A stretch of 64,000 nt of DNA, from positions 186,001 through 250,000 of the forward strand of contig LNEB01000003.1 of the NCBI GenBank assembly GCA_001464795.1, given 5' to 3'. Shown here piece by piece: positions 51,451-61,325 of this stretch (positions are counted from its first letter, which is position 1; the number at the start of each line of letters is the position of its first letter). The translations under genes and the position numbers were made by a program. Source of the stretch: Bdellovibrionales bacterium Ga0074139. GTDB taxonomy: Bacteria > Bdellovibrionota > Bdellovibrionia > Bdellovibrionales > Bdellovibrionaceae. The notes below the pieces were generated by a model. It ran no database searches. It was given only the letters and a program-made list of their open reading frames with translations, and was not told the DNA's origin.

Positions 51451-52070
51451 TGTACCCGGGCGAAAGATTTAACTCCATCACGCATTTGGTTGGTGTTTTC
51501 TTGGCAGTTGCAGGCGTCAGCGTACTGATGACCTTAGCGGTCCTCACAAAGGACCCTTGGAAAATCACCAGTTGCGCCATCTTTGGTGCGGCCATGATTT
51601 TTCTTTATGGCTTCTCCACTTTGTATCACTCCATGAAGGGTGTTTCGAAAAAAGTTTTTCAAATGCTCGACTACATCGCGATTTATTTAATGATCGCTGG
51701 TACCTACACCCCTTTCACTCTTGTGACTTTAAGGGATAAGATGGGTTGGTGGGTTTTTGGTGCTGTTTGGGGTCTAGCCCTTTTTGGAATTCTTCAAGAG
51801 ATCTACCGAGTTCCGTCAAATAAAAGAAAATTAAGTTTAAGTCTTTATCTGATCATGGGCTGGCTGATTTTAACCGTCAGCAAAACTTTGTTTAGCTTGA
51901 TGGCACCACCTGCCATGTTTTTTATGGTCTTAGGTGGAATCTTTTATACCAGCGGAGTTTTATTTTTCGTCAACGACGACAAATGGAAACATGCCCACGG
52001 CATTTGGCATTTGTTTGTTCTGGCGGGTTCCACTTGCCATTATTTTTGCGTTTTACTGTATGTTATCTAA
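51450..52070 (+). CDS. Hemolysin III/PAQR family membrane protein
   Basis: A 206-residue, seven-helix protein. Family motifs: 'ERFNSITHLVGV' at the start, 'STLYHS' after the second helix and 'HGIWHLFVLAGSTCHY' near the end, supplying the Ser-His-His-Asp-type metal residues of the CREST/PAQR superfamily. Bacterial members are poorly understood (lipid homeostasis or putative hemolysin). The 3' end overlaps mutS by 18 bases. Confidence 0.88.
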   Translation: MYPGERFNSITHLVGVFLAVAGVSVLMTLAVLTKDPWKITSCAIFGAAMIFLYGFSTLYHSMKGVSKKVFQMLDYIAIYLMIAGTYTPFTLVTLRDKMGWWVFGAVWGLALFGILQEIYRVPSNKRKLSLSLYLIMGWLILTVSKTLFSLMAPPAMFFMVLGGIFYTSGVLFFVNDDKWKHAHGIWHLFVLAGSTCHYFCVLLYVI

Positions 52071-54464
52071 ATCTCTTTGCCACTTTTGCAAAGCTTGTAA
52101 GCTTTCAAGTGGGCTTTTTTCCAACAGCTTATAATCCTTAATTTCAAAGGCGATCTGCTTCAACTTTGTCACCTCTGAAGTCTCAGTTAGAAAACTGAGC
52201 TGCTGATGGGACTCTTGAGTTTGGTTTTGAACCCCCCGCTTTTTAAGATTTTTAAAAGCAAGCTCTATCACTGCATCAGGCAGGCCTGCTAATTTGGCCA
52301 CTTGAATTCCGTAGGACTTTCCAGCGGGTTTCAACACAAGTGAATGTAGAAATTCAATTTTTGACTCACTCTCTCGAACACTCATGTGCGCATTGATAAG
52401 ATTAGGATACTTCTCTGATAGCTCTGTGATCTCATGATAGTGGGTCGCAAAAAACACCTGAGAGATTTTTTTATTCACTAAATATTCCAGAATGGCTTCG
52501 GCCAAACTTAATCCATCATAGGTGGAAGTTCCCCGACCGATCTCATCTAAAATAACCAATGACTTAAGTCCTGAATTTTTTAGTAACTCTGAAGTTTCTG
52601 TCATCTCAACCATAAAAGTAGAAAGTCCGTCGCTCAGCTGATCTTGCGCACCTATGCGGGTAAATATTTGCTCATAAATGGGGAGTGTTGCAAGGCTAGC
52701 AGGAACAAAGGATCCCATTTGCGCCATCACTGAAATCAAAGCCACTTGCCGCATCAATGTACTTTTTCCTGCCATATTAGGACCCGTTAATAGCAAGCAC
52801 TCTTGTTGTTTAAGGCTTACGTTGTTGGCCACAAAACGGGAGACCGATTTTTCCACCACAGGATGCCTGGAGGCTTTTAAATCTAATGTTTGGTCAAGAC
52901 TAAATGTGGGTCTAACAAAATCACCTTCTAAAGCTAGCCAAGCAAGGGCCAGGTAAGCATCCAATTCAGCTGTGATTTGCGCAAGCCACGAAATGGGAGC
53001 TGATAATTTTAAAGCTTCCGATTTAAGTTCTTGAAAAATTTCGTACTCAAGTTCTGATTTTTTTATATCAGCTGATAGAATCTTTTTTTCTAATTCTAAA
53101 AGCTCGTCGGTGTAGTATCTCTCGGCGTTGGTCAAAGTTTGTTTTCGCTTGAAATGAGCTGGTACTTTATCTTTATGAGTATGAGTCACTTCAATGTAAT
53201 AACCGAAAACATTGTTATATCTAATTTTAAGTGAACTGATCCCCGTTTCACTTTTTTCCTTGGCTTCCATATCAGCTAAAATCTGGTGCGCGTTGAGACT
53301 TAAATTCATCAATTCATCTAACGTGGGGCTTACACCTTTATTAATCAATCCACCGGATTTTAAAGTCAAAGCTGGCTCATCCACCAAGGTACTTAAAACC
53401 TTCCGGCCCCAAGCTTCTAAGATTTGATGGTCATTAAACTTTTTTCCAGCCATCTGGATTCCAGATAGAGCAATCAAAACTCCTTCAGCTAAACTTTGTA
53501 AATCCCTGGCATGTCCTGAACTTTGAGAAATTCTAGACAGCCTTCTTTCTAAATCCCCTAGTTTTGCTAAATGCTCTCGCAGTCTTTTAAGAAGTGTCAG
53601 ATCACTTTTGAAATGCTGAACCTGATCAAGTCTGGATTCAATTTCTTCTTTTTGAATCAATGGAAATTGTAACCATTCCCTTAATTTACGAGATCCGGCT
53701 GAAGTTTTACTTTGATCGATTCGGTGAAACAAAGAGCCCTTCATTTCATTTTTTGAATTATAAAAAAGTTCCAAGTGTTTTTGCGTGGTCGAACTGAGTA
53801 ATAATTTTGAGCCCAGTTGTTTTTCTGTAAATTTTTGTAAGTATCCTAGATCCTGATTGAGGTTATTGGATTTTACATAATCCAGTAAAAACTCTGTGGC
53901 TTCTATTTCAGCGCTTTCAAAAACACTTTTTGTGATTTGATCAGGCAGCACAAAGTCTTTTTGCTGCGAAGTCAATACCACTTCCACCACAGGAAATTTC
54001 AGTAAAGTCTTTAACGGCTCAGAGGTTAAAACATAAAAGGCTTCACCTGTGGTGAGATCTAAAAACGCAGCCTTTTGGTGATCAAAACTGCAAAGATAAT
54101 AGGGTCTTGTTTGATCAAGTGAATCCACATCGTAAACCATACCAGGAGTCAAAACCCGTGTGACCGCACGCTTGACGATGCCTTTAGCCATTTTGGGATC
54201 TTCGACTTGATCACAAAGGGCCACTTTTATTCCTAGGCTTAAAAGCTTATTGATGTGCCCTGCCACTGAAAAATGCGGCACTCCGCACATGGGGGTTTCT
54301 TCTTCCGCTTTTTTATTTCTTGAAGTTAAAGTAATGCCAAGAAGTGGTGCCGCTTTTGTGGCATCGTCATAAAAAAGCTCGTAGAAATCACCCATCCGGA
54401 AAAACAGAATTTTATCGGTGTGCCCGGCTTTGATTTCCCAGTACTGCTTCATCAGTGGTGTCAT
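52053..54464 (-). CDS. mutS: DNA mismatch repair protein MutS
   Basis: An 803-residue MutS. The mismatch-binding Phe-x-Glu lies in 'GDFYELFYDDA' (residues ~26-36), the Walker A in 'GPNMAGKSTLMRQ' (~555), Walker B/'DEIGRGTSTYDG' and 'ATHYHEI'. The length is a little below E. coli's 853, with a short C-terminal tail. No mutL in the window. It is divergent from the fibre-locus lipoprotein, 102 bases apart. Confidence 0.97.
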   Translation of the reverse strand: MTPLMKQYWEIKAGHTDKILFFRMGDFYELFYDDATKAAPLLGITLTSRNKKAEEETPMCGVPHFSVAGHINKLLSLGIKVALCDQVEDPKMAKGIVKRAVTRVLTPGMVYDVDSLDQTRPYYLCSFDHQKAAFLDLTTGEAFYVLTSEPLKTLLKFPVVEVVLTSQQKDFVLPDQITKSVFESAEIEATEFLLDYVKSNNLNQDLGYLQKFTEKQLGSKLLLSSTTQKHLELFYNSKNEMKGSLFHRIDQSKTSAGSRKLREWLQFPLIQKEEIESRLDQVQHFKSDLTLLKRLREHLAKLGDLERRLSRISQSSGHARDLQSLAEGVLIALSGIQMAGKKFNDHQILEAWGRKVLSTLVDEPALTLKSGGLINKGVSPTLDELMNLSLNAHQILADMEAKEKSETGISSLKIRYNNVFGYYIEVTHTHKDKVPAHFKRKQTLTNAERYYTDELLELEKKILSADIKKSELEYEIFQELKSEALKLSAPISWLAQITAELDAYLALAWLALEGDFVRPTFSLDQTLDLKASRHPVVEKSVSRFVANNVSLKQQECLLLTGPNMAGKSTLMRQVALISVMAQMGSFVPASLATLPIYEQIFTRIGAQDQLSDGLSTFMVEMTETSELLKNSGLKSLVILDEIGRGTSTYDGLSLAEAILEYLVNKKISQVFFATHYHEITELSEKYPNLINAHMSVRESESKIEFLHSLVLKPAGKSYGIQVAKLAGLPDAVIELAFKNLKKRGVQNQTQESHQQLSFLTETSEVTKLKQIAFEIKDYKLLEKSPLESLQALQKWQRDLDNIQ
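52079..52120 (+). terminator. Terminator of hemolysin III, inside the mutS 3' end
   Basis: An inner stem AAAGCTT/AAGCTTT and an outer GCCACTT/AAGTGGGC (one bulge), followed by six T. It is encoded entirely within mutS codons on the other strand. Confidence 0.7.
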
Positions 54465-54489
54465 AGGAAAATTTCATAACATATCTATT

Positions 54490-54529
54490 TTGAGACAGCA
54501 GCATTTTGCTTTGCGTTAAAATGAGACAA
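54490..54529. repeat. Two copies of TGAGACA upstream of the second fibre locus
   Basis: TTGAGACAG (54490-54498) and ATGAGACAA (54521-54529) are reverse-orientation relatives of the TTGTCTCAA copies at 42263-42285. They lie between the divergent mutS and fibre-locus starts. Confidence 0.4.
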
Positions 54530-54533
54530 TCCA

Positions 54534-54561
54534 TCAAGATACTCATGATTTCGCCCGATAA
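54534..54561 (+). promoter_or_regulatory. Sigma-28-like promoter (TCAA-N16-CCCGATAA)
   Basis: TCAA at 54534-54537 and CCCGATAA at 54554-54561, one mismatch to GCCGATAA. The first ATG is 5 bases later, again leaving no room for a ribosome binding site. Confidence 0.45.
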
Positions 54562-54566
54562 GCCCA

Positions 54567-55178
54567 ATGTCTATGTTGAACATTTTGGTTTCTATTATTT
54601 TAACTGCAATATTAGCAGGTTGTACGGCAAGTACTCCTGAAATCACATCTTTAGCCAGTGACTTTAGATTTTTCCAAATTGATAGAAAAGAAATGCGTCT
54701 ACAAACAGCTGCGGACCTCACCACCATCACCATCACCGCGAAATGCCTGATGAATCAAACTGAATTTTGGTATGAACTTCCTGATCTTGCGGCCCCTGTT
54801 CCGTGGACTCTGGTTCCCACTGCGCCGTCAGCTCCTTTTGTCAGTGTCACCAACAACTGTGCTTCTTCAAGATCTGTGGAATTTGTTCTAGATCTTTCAA
54901 GCTACTCTGATTTCACAGCTCTTTTATCCAACTCAAGTTTGAAGCAAGTTATACGTTTCCGAGACACCAACATCACAGGACTTTCCACCGAGCAACAAAT
55001 TGAGTTTTATTCCAGCTCCAAGGCCCCCACCGAGAGATTTATTTTAGGTGGAGGAATTAACAATCCCGTTGATTCTGGAACTTTTAGATTGCGTGGGCGA
55101 ATCACAAGTCTAGCAGTGAACCAAGAAGCTGTAAGTGGAACCTACTCATTACGCGGACGCGTGGTGGTGGACCAATGA
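54567..55178 (+). CDS. Lipoprotein partner of the second fibre
   Basis: A 203-residue lipoprotein with lipobox 'ILAGC' at Cys19. The body is beta-rich ('RDTNITGLSTEQQIEFY', 'GTFRLRGRITSLAVNQ', 'GTYSLRGRVVV'). No family recognised. Its last codon overlaps the start of the fibre gene (ATGA), so the two are made together; a membrane anchor or assembly partner for the fibre is inferred. A second ATG at 54573 is an alternative start. Confidence 0.75.
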   Translation: MSMLNILVSIILTAILAGCTASTPEITSLASDFRFFQIDRKEMRLQTAADLTTITITAKCLMNQTEFWYELPDLAAPVPWTLVPTAPSAPFVSVTNNCASSRSVEFVLDLSSYSDFTALLSNSSLKQVIRFRDTNITGLSTEQQIEFYSSSKAPTERFILGGGINNPVDSGTFRLRGRITSLAVNQEAVSGTYSLRGRVVVDQ

Positions 55179-58100
55179 TTTTAATTTTGTTGGTTTTATC
55201 TCAATCTTTGTTTGCTCAAACAGTGCTTCGCTACGAAGGCTATTTGGAAAATAGCGGAAGCCCGGTTGATGCACTTTCGCAAAATTTTAATGTCAGCATC
55301 ATGAAACCAGGGTGTGCGACACCACTAATGGCTACAACCGCAACAGCTGACATCGTGGCTGGTGAATTTAATATCGCCCCTTCGTTTACGGATTCTAACT
55401 TATTTTCTGAGCGCATGAATCCCAACTACATTTTTGGTGCGGGTGCTTGTGCCGTTGCTGGACCAGCACGAGAAATGCAGATCGTTTGGAGTGGTCAAAC
55501 TTTCAATGTGGCTATCAACGATGCTGTCAGAGCTAGTTTTGCTAATCGTTCTGCACTTTTGGGAGCTAGAAGTGAAAGTGAATTTTTACGAATTGTGACC
55601 AATACAGGGTACTCACCATTAAGTACTGCACAAGTGTCCACACTTTTGGATTTAGTTTCAGGCAATTATCTCAATTCTTCATCAGCTTTTGCTGGTGACG
55701 TGACAGGTAGTTCTGGTGCCACAGTGGTTTCCAGGATTCGTGGAGTGAATGTGGTAGCGACGGCTCCCACACTTAATCAGGTTCTCAAATTTGATGGAAC
55801 AAATTATGTGCCTTCAACTGATGCGACTGGTGCCAGTGGTCCTGCTGGTTACGGGACTGCGGGATTAGTTAGTGTTCTAACGAATCAAACAGTAAGTGGT
55901 TTAACTATTGATGCAGCTGGTGTGCTATCAATGCCGAATTTAGGAACTCCAGGAACTTACGGGTCTAATTCCCAAGTCCCTGTTTTTACAACTGATACAA
56001 AGGGTCGCGTAACAGGGGTTGTGAACACGACAATTGATGATTCAACAAAGCTTCCATTAGTGGGAGGGACTTTAACTGGTCCGTTGACGATTGGTGCAAG
56101 TAACATTTCAAACGTTGGTTTTTCAGGAACAAGTTTTCGTGGAAGAAGTTTGATTGTTGATGATGACGACAGTTCTAATAATGCCACATTACGAGTGCCA
56201 TCCAGTTTAGCAACTAATTACACTTTGACATTACCACCTAATGTTGGTGCTGCTGGTGAAGTTTTAACAACCAACGGAGCAGGTGTTTTAAGTTGGACTG
56301 CACCAATCGGTGGTGGAAGTGATGTTACTGCTTTACCGTTTAACTACATAACGACTCTAAACAACTATAACATCTCAGTTGGGATACAGACAGAAAGCAA
56401 AACAGGTATCGGCTTTTATGGTCGAATTCTAAGAGCAGATGGTACACCAGTTAGCAGCGCAACTACTGAATTTAGAATTCGAATTAAGTCACCTGGCTCT
56501 GAGGGATGTTTACTTTACGAAGAATTCCAGACGAAAAATTTAACCTTAAGTAGCGGAACATTTTCAATCAATGTTGGTGATACTGATGAACCTTCTCGAG
56601 TTCCTATTAACATTACAAATCCACTCACAGCTTCTCCCTTTACATTAACTCAAGTTTTCTCGAACAGGTTTCCATTTGTTTCTGGATTAAACTGTGATGA
56701 TGCCTCTGGCACTTACACACCTGCTTCTAACCACGGCCGAGTTATGGCAATCCAGTTCCGTGAAAGTGCAATTGATATCTGGGAATCAGTCCCCAATTTA
56801 CCATTTAATGCTTTAACTTATGGGAGTCAGTCACTTGAGGGCTTCAGAGCTAATGAATTTTTGAAAATTGATCCCTTGGCAACATATCCAACATTAACCC
56901 CTGGGAATGTGAATTCACTAATTGATTTAGTGACTGGTGCTAGTAATCTTTATTTAAGGCCAACAACAGCATTTAGCGGTGACGTATCAGGAACTTTTAA
57001 TACAACAACTGTTATCCGGTTAAGAGGCCGTGAATTATCAACAGCAGTACCCAACACTGGCGATGTGCTGACTTATAATGGGGCTCAATGGATTCCTCAA
57101 CCACAAGTTGCTACTGGAGTTACAAACGTGACTTCAACAAACAGCTATTTAACAGTAGCATCAGGTTCAACAATTCCAACTCTTACCTTAAATGTTGGAA
57201 CAGCTTCCAATATGGTGGCAGCTGGTGATGATGTTAGAATAGTAGGAGCCTTGCAAAGCAGTGATTACAACGCTGATGTTATCCCTGCAGCTTCTTGTAC
57301 ACCTTCACAAACTTCCTATTGGAATACAGTATCTGGAACTTGGGCCTGTCAGAGTATCAATATAAATATTGGTGGAATACCTTTAATCAATGGCTTGGGT
57401 CTTGATATTAATGGCTCTATCACACAAAGAGGCATGACAGCACCTGCTGTATCTCCTGCTGGCCAAGGACGAATATACTTTGATTTTATATCCAACAAAT
57501 TTAGGGTTTCTGAAAACGGTGGGGCCTACGTTGATCTTTTACCAACGGCCACACCTCAAGGTGTTAGATTCCCCACTTCAGACACAATTGGAGCTTCAAT
57601 CGCGATTGGTGATAATGCACTCGATGGACAAACTGTTCCAGCCATTTACAGCAATATTGCCATTGGTTACTTATCCATGTCTTCACCACTCAGCTCAACA
57701 GCTGATGAAAACGTAGCTGTTGGTCGACAAACTTTGGCTGCAGTATCTAGCGGATTTCAAAATACAGCCATTGGCACTCGCTCAATGCTTACGAACACTT
57801 CAGGTAGCCAAAACACTTCTTTAGGATTTGAATCAGGGCAATTTTTAGTTGGAAGTGGGAACACAGCTTTAGGCAATAGAACTTTAGAGTCCACAGCGGG
57901 TGATGCTAACTCTGCCGTCGGATCAAATTCACTGCGATATGTCGATAATGGAGATTTCAATACCGGAATCGGAGCTGACTCAGGGCTTAATTTAATTAAT
58001 GGCTCAAGAAATACATTTTTAGGTTTTGCTGCAGGAAGCTCTGCAGCTGGTGGAAACAACAATGTGTTTATTGGAAATGAAGTGGGTGGATCAGTACCCT

Positions 58101-58864
58101 CAACTGGTAGTAATAATATTTTAATTGGAACAAATGATTTAGTTGTTTTGCCTTCTGCTTCAACAAATAATCATCTTAACATCGGCAATCTTTTATTCGG
58201 CGTTCTTTCTCCAGCTAATGAAAAGAAACTCAAAATTGATGGTGGACTTGTTTTAAACGGAAGACCCAATGCTGATGTGAATTCGAATATATCATCAACA
58301 AATGAAGCTAATTTATTTTATGATCAAGATTTAAACAGAGTCCGAGTTTCAACTAATAGCTCTGTATTTGCTGATGTTTTGGTTTCTAATCAACCTGCAA
58401 CTGCACCCAATTTTATTTCTGGCAACTCTGGTTCGGCTACCAGCCCTGTATTTCGAGGCCCCAGCTCAGCAAATACAGGAATTTATTTTCCCCCATCAAA
58501 CACAATTGCATTTAGTAATAGTGGAACAGAAAGTATGGTACTTGATCCGGGTGGAAACGTAGGTATCGGTATAAGCTCACCACTAGCAAGGCTGCACGTT
58601 AACGGCCCTGTGAGAATTGGAAACACCGGTACAAACATTTCTGCCATAAGAGTTTGTAGTAGTCCAGCCATCTCTAATTCACCAGCTGTTTTTATAAATT
58701 GCTCTGGAAACACAACTTCTTCCACTTGTAATTGCCAGTGGCACATACCACCCGCACAACCTATCACCTATGTCGAGCCAACAGGCAGTGGTGTAACAGT
58801 CAATTTTCCAGCTAACGCTATGGGTGTTCCTGCAAACGCAATTCGCTGCGTCTGCTATAACTAA
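55175..58864 (+). CDS. Mosaic adhesive trimer-like fibre with two N-terminal modules, 1229 residues
   Basis: A signal peptide ('LVLSQSLFA') is followed by a divergent N-terminal module (~15-230) ending in 'GDVTGSSGATVVSRIRGVNVVATAP'. A second, more canonical module starts at ~410 ('GFYGRILRADGTP', 'FRIRIKSPGSEGCLLYEE') and ends near 640. The connector 'APAVSPAGQGRIYF' lies at ~755, a YadA-like head array at ~810-990 ('NTAIGTRSM', 'NTSLGFESG', 'NVFIGNEVGG') and a C-terminal tip with five cysteines ('CSSPAIS', 'NCSGN', 'CNCQW', 'CVCYN'). The duplication of the N-module sets it apart from the 5163-9455 fibre. The target is unknown. Confidence 0.85.
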   Translation: MILILLVLSQSLFAQTVLRYEGYLENSGSPVDALSQNFNVSIMKPGCATPLMATTATADIVAGEFNIAPSFTDSNLFSERMNPNYIFGAGACAVAGPAREMQIVWSGQTFNVAINDAVRASFANRSALLGARSESEFLRIVTNTGYSPLSTAQVSTLLDLVSGNYLNSSSAFAGDVTGSSGATVVSRIRGVNVVATAPTLNQVLKFDGTNYVPSTDATGASGPAGYGTAGLVSVLTNQTVSGLTIDAAGVLSMPNLGTPGTYGSNSQVPVFTTDTKGRVTGVVNTTIDDSTKLPLVGGTLTGPLTIGASNISNVGFSGTSFRGRSLIVDDDDSSNNATLRVPSSLATNYTLTLPPNVGAAGEVLTTNGAGVLSWTAPIGGGSDVTALPFNYITTLNNYNISVGIQTESKTGIGFYGRILRADGTPVSSATTEFRIRIKSPGSEGCLLYEEFQTKNLTLSSGTFSINVGDTDEPSRVPINITNPLTASPFTLTQVFSNRFPFVSGLNCDDASGTYTPASNHGRVMAIQFRESAIDIWESVPNLPFNALTYGSQSLEGFRANEFLKIDPLATYPTLTPGNVNSLIDLVTGASNLYLRPTTAFSGDVSGTFNTTTVIRLRGRELSTAVPNTGDVLTYNGAQWIPQPQVATGVTNVTSTNSYLTVASGSTIPTLTLNVGTASNMVAAGDDVRIVGALQSSDYNADVIPAASCTPSQTSYWNTVSGTWACQSININIGGIPLINGLGLDINGSITQRGMTAPAVSPAGQGRIYFDFISNKFRVSENGGAYVDLLPTATPQGVRFPTSDTIGASIAIGDNALDGQTVPAIYSNIAIGYLSMSSPLSSTADENVAVGRQTLAAVSSGFQNTAIGTRSMLTNTSGSQNTSLGFESGQFLVGSGNTALGNRTLESTAGDANSAVGSNSLRYVDNGDFNTGIGADSGLNLINGSRNTFLGFAAGSSAAGGNNNVFIGNEVGGSVPSTGSNNILIGTNDLVVLPSASTNNHLNIGNLLFGVLSPANEKKLKIDGGLVLNGRPNADVNSNISSTNEANLFYDQDLNRVRVSTNSSVFADVLVSNQPATAPNFISGNSGSATSPVFRGPSSANTGIYFPPSNTIAFSNSGTESMVLDPGGNVGIGISSPLARLHVNGPVRIGNTGTNISAIRVCSSPAISNSPAVFINCSGNTTSSTCNCQWHIPPAQPITYVEPTGSGVTVNFPANAMGVPANAIRCVCYN

Positions 58865-60270
58865 CCCCCCAGCGCCCCTAAAAGCTTCGTATAAATCCCA
58901 TCAAAGCCCCCGTTCGACATAATCATCACCATATCCCCCGACTTTGCACCGCTCGATATATCTTTGATAATCCCATCCACACCACTATAAACCTTGGCGT
59001 GTTTACCTGATTTCGAAATATCACTCACCAACTCTGCAGAAGAAAATCGATCGGTCTCATTCAGCTTTGATTGATCAAAGGCCTCTGCGATTAATACTTC
59101 ATCAGCCAGTGAAAAGGCTTTTGCGTATTCAGCTTGAAAGATCTTTCTTCTTGAGGTGGCAGACCTTGGCTCAAACACGGCCCATAGTTTTCTTGTGGGG
59201 TATTTGGCTTTAATTCCCTTGATGGTTTCTTTCACCGCCGTGGGATGATGGGCAAAATCTTCGATCACTAAAACTCCGCGGGGTTCACCCAAGACTTCTT
59301 GTCTTCGTTTAATACCTTTAAATGTCTCAAAGGCTTTCTTCACATCATTTTGGTCGATTTTTAATAGATAACTTGTGGCAATCACGGATAACGCATTTAA
59401 CACATTATATTCACCCGACAAAGGAAGCTTGTAGACTCCCCAATCCGTATTTTTAAATGTGACTTGAAATTCCGTAGAGCTTTCCGTGGTTTTTAAAATC
59501 TTAGCCTGCAAATCCCCTTTATTAAGACCGTAACTAAATCCAGGAGCTTTCAAATTTGGCAAAATCGATTTGATGTTTTCATCTTCGGCCCAGTAAATCA
59601 GACTGCCATTTTGTGGAATTAGTTTTAGAAGCATGGTGAAGGCTTCTTTGACATGATCCAGATCGCGGTAAATATCAGCATGATCAAATTCGATAGAAGT
59701 GAGAATTCCAAATGTCGGCTTATAGTGGATAAATTTTGGGACTTTATCAAAAAAGGCTGTGTCATACTCATCGCCTTCGATGACAAATAAATCACTTTCT
59801 GGATTTCTAAAACTTTGAGCAAAGTTTTTTGGAATGCCGCCAATCATGTATCCTGGTTTTTTGTTTGCCACTTCGGACACCCAAGTCATCAGTGACGAGG
59901 TTGTGGTTTTCCCGTGCGTGCCTGATACACACACGCAGGTTCTGTGATCAATGATCACATCCCCCATAGCTTTAGGCAGTGATGTGTAATCAATTTTAAG
60001 TTTTAATAACTCTTCAGCCTCTGGATTATTTTTTGAGATCACATTTCCTACGATCACAAAATCAGGGCGAGGATTTAAATTTTCAGCTTTGTAACCAATT
60101 TGAATGGTGATGCCTAAACTTTCAAGCTGTGTCGACATTGGTGGATAGGGATTTTGATCAGAGCCTGTGACATGAAACCCTCGGTCTTTCAGCAATCCTG
60201 CAAGGCTTGCCATGGCTGTTCCACAAATTCCCATCAAATGAATATGCGCCCCTTTTTTTAAATTTTTCAT
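58861..60270 (-). CDS. mpl: UDP-MurNAc:L-Ala-gamma-D-Glu-mDAP ligase
   Basis: A 469-residue Mur ligase of the Mpl type, attaching recycled tripeptide to UDP-MurNAc. The start is ATG 60270 after AAGGAAG. Features: 'HLMGICGTAMASLAGLL' (MurC/Mpl Rossmann start), ATP loop 'VSGTHGKTTTSSL', 'FVIEGDEYDTAFFD' (Mpl signature) and 'EDFAHHPTAVKETI'. Its start overlaps the serine hydrolase stop (ATGA). Together with LdcA upstream it forms a muropeptide-recycling unit. Confidence 0.93.
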   Translation of the reverse strand: MKNLKKGAHIHLMGICGTAMASLAGLLKDRGFHVTGSDQNPYPPMSTQLESLGITIQIGYKAENLNPRPDFVIVGNVISKNNPEAEELLKLKIDYTSLPKAMGDVIIDHRTCVCVSGTHGKTTTSSLMTWVSEVANKKPGYMIGGIPKNFAQSFRNPESDLFVIEGDEYDTAFFDKVPKFIHYKPTFGILTSIEFDHADIYRDLDHVKEAFTMLLKLIPQNGSLIYWAEDENIKSILPNLKAPGFSYGLNKGDLQAKILKTTESSTEFQVTFKNTDWGVYKLPLSGEYNVLNALSVIATSYLLKIDQNDVKKAFETFKGIKRRQEVLGEPRGVLVIEDFAHHPTAVKETIKGIKAKYPTRKLWAVFEPRSATSRRKIFQAEYAKAFSLADEVLIAEAFDQSKLNETDRFSSAELVSDISKSGKHAKVYSGVDGIIKDISSGAKSGDMVMIMSNGGFDGIYTKLLGALGG

Positions 60271-61325
60271 GCGGACTTCCTTAACCCTTCCACTAACCAA
60301 TTATGAATCTTAGGTCGTAGATTTTTAAAGCCTGTGTTTTCCCGGCCGTAAACCAAGCGGTTACTTAATACACAAACAGCCAAATCGATTTTTGGATCAT
60401 ACCAAACGCTTGTACCTGTAAAGCCCGTGTGCCCTATGGATGATAAATCAAAATAATGACCGCAGCTACTAGCCCCAGGAGTAGGCATCATAAATCCTAA
60501 GGCCCAATCACCCTTACCCTCTTCCACCGCTCTTTTTGCAAACAACAAAGCTGTTTTTTGTCTGATTTCGTATCTGGCAATTCCCATCATCTGTGATCTT
60601 AAATGAAGAACATACCATCCCAAGTCCTCAATGGTCCCAAAGAGTCCCGCGTGTGAACTTACGCCCCCCAAGGCCCACGTGTTTTCATCGTGAACTTCTC
60701 CTTGCAGAAGTCTTTTTCTCCAGGGGCATTCTTCCGTGGGTGCATAGTGTTCTTTTTTAAAAAGTGGAATGTTGTTTTCATGAAAATCCATAGTAGTTCC
60801 GTTGTAGAAAAGATTTTTCACATCTTTCCACACATCAATCATAGGTTTTTGATAAATCTCTTCCAATACAAAACCTAAAAGCAAAAAATTGAGATCTGAA
60901 TAAAGGGATTTATCGAAATTTTTGAGCGGACTGGCTTCTAGTAGCAAACGCTTAAGATCTTGTCTTTTGTCGCTAATGGAATGATTGACGTTTATATTTT
61001 TATAAAATGGAAACCAAGCCTGATAGCCCGTGTAATGGGACATCAAATCTTTTATTAAAAAATCATGGGGAAACCACTTCAAGCGCTCACTGACTTTGGT
61101 TTTTAAATTCCAAAGGCCCTTATCAAAAGCCAGCATCATGGCTTGAGTGGTGAAAATGATTTTAGTTAAGCTTGCAAAATCATAATAAGGAAAGGTTTGT
61201 CCCAAAGCGATGTCACAAACGATTTTTCCATTTTGATAGGCCCTCACCTGCACACCAGGAGTCACGTCTTTTAATTCTTTTTCAATCACTAAGGATAGAT
61301 TTTTTTCCATTGTGGTCATTCGCAT
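60267..61325 (-). CDS. Class-C beta-lactamase-like serine hydrolase
   Basis: A 352-residue protein of the penicillin-binding/AmpC fold. Catalytic motifs: S52-L-T-K55, 'YSDLNF' (YxN) and 'HTGFTG' (KTG equivalent). No signal peptide is seen, so it probably acts in the cytoplasm on peptides, e.g. as a D,D-peptidase/esterase on muropeptides, rather than as a beta-lactamase. It has a GGAG ribosome binding site and overlaps ldcA by 10 bases and mpl by 4, fixing it in the recycling operon. Confidence 0.88.
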   Translation of the reverse strand: MRMTTMEKNLSLVIEKELKDVTPGVQVRAYQNGKIVCDIALGQTFPYYDFASLTKIIFTTQAMMLAFDKGLWNLKTKVSERLKWFPHDFLIKDLMSHYTGYQAWFPFYKNINVNHSISDKRQDLKRLLLEASPLKNFDKSLYSDLNFLLLGFVLEEIYQKPMIDVWKDVKNLFYNGTTMDFHENNIPLFKKEHYAPTEECPWRKRLLQGEVHDENTWALGGVSSHAGLFGTIEDLGWYVLHLRSQMMGIARYEIRQKTALLFAKRAVEEGKGDWALGFMMPTPGASSCGHYFDLSSIGHTGFTGTSVWYDPKIDLAVCVLSNRLVYGRENTGFKNLRPKIHNWLVEGLRKSA

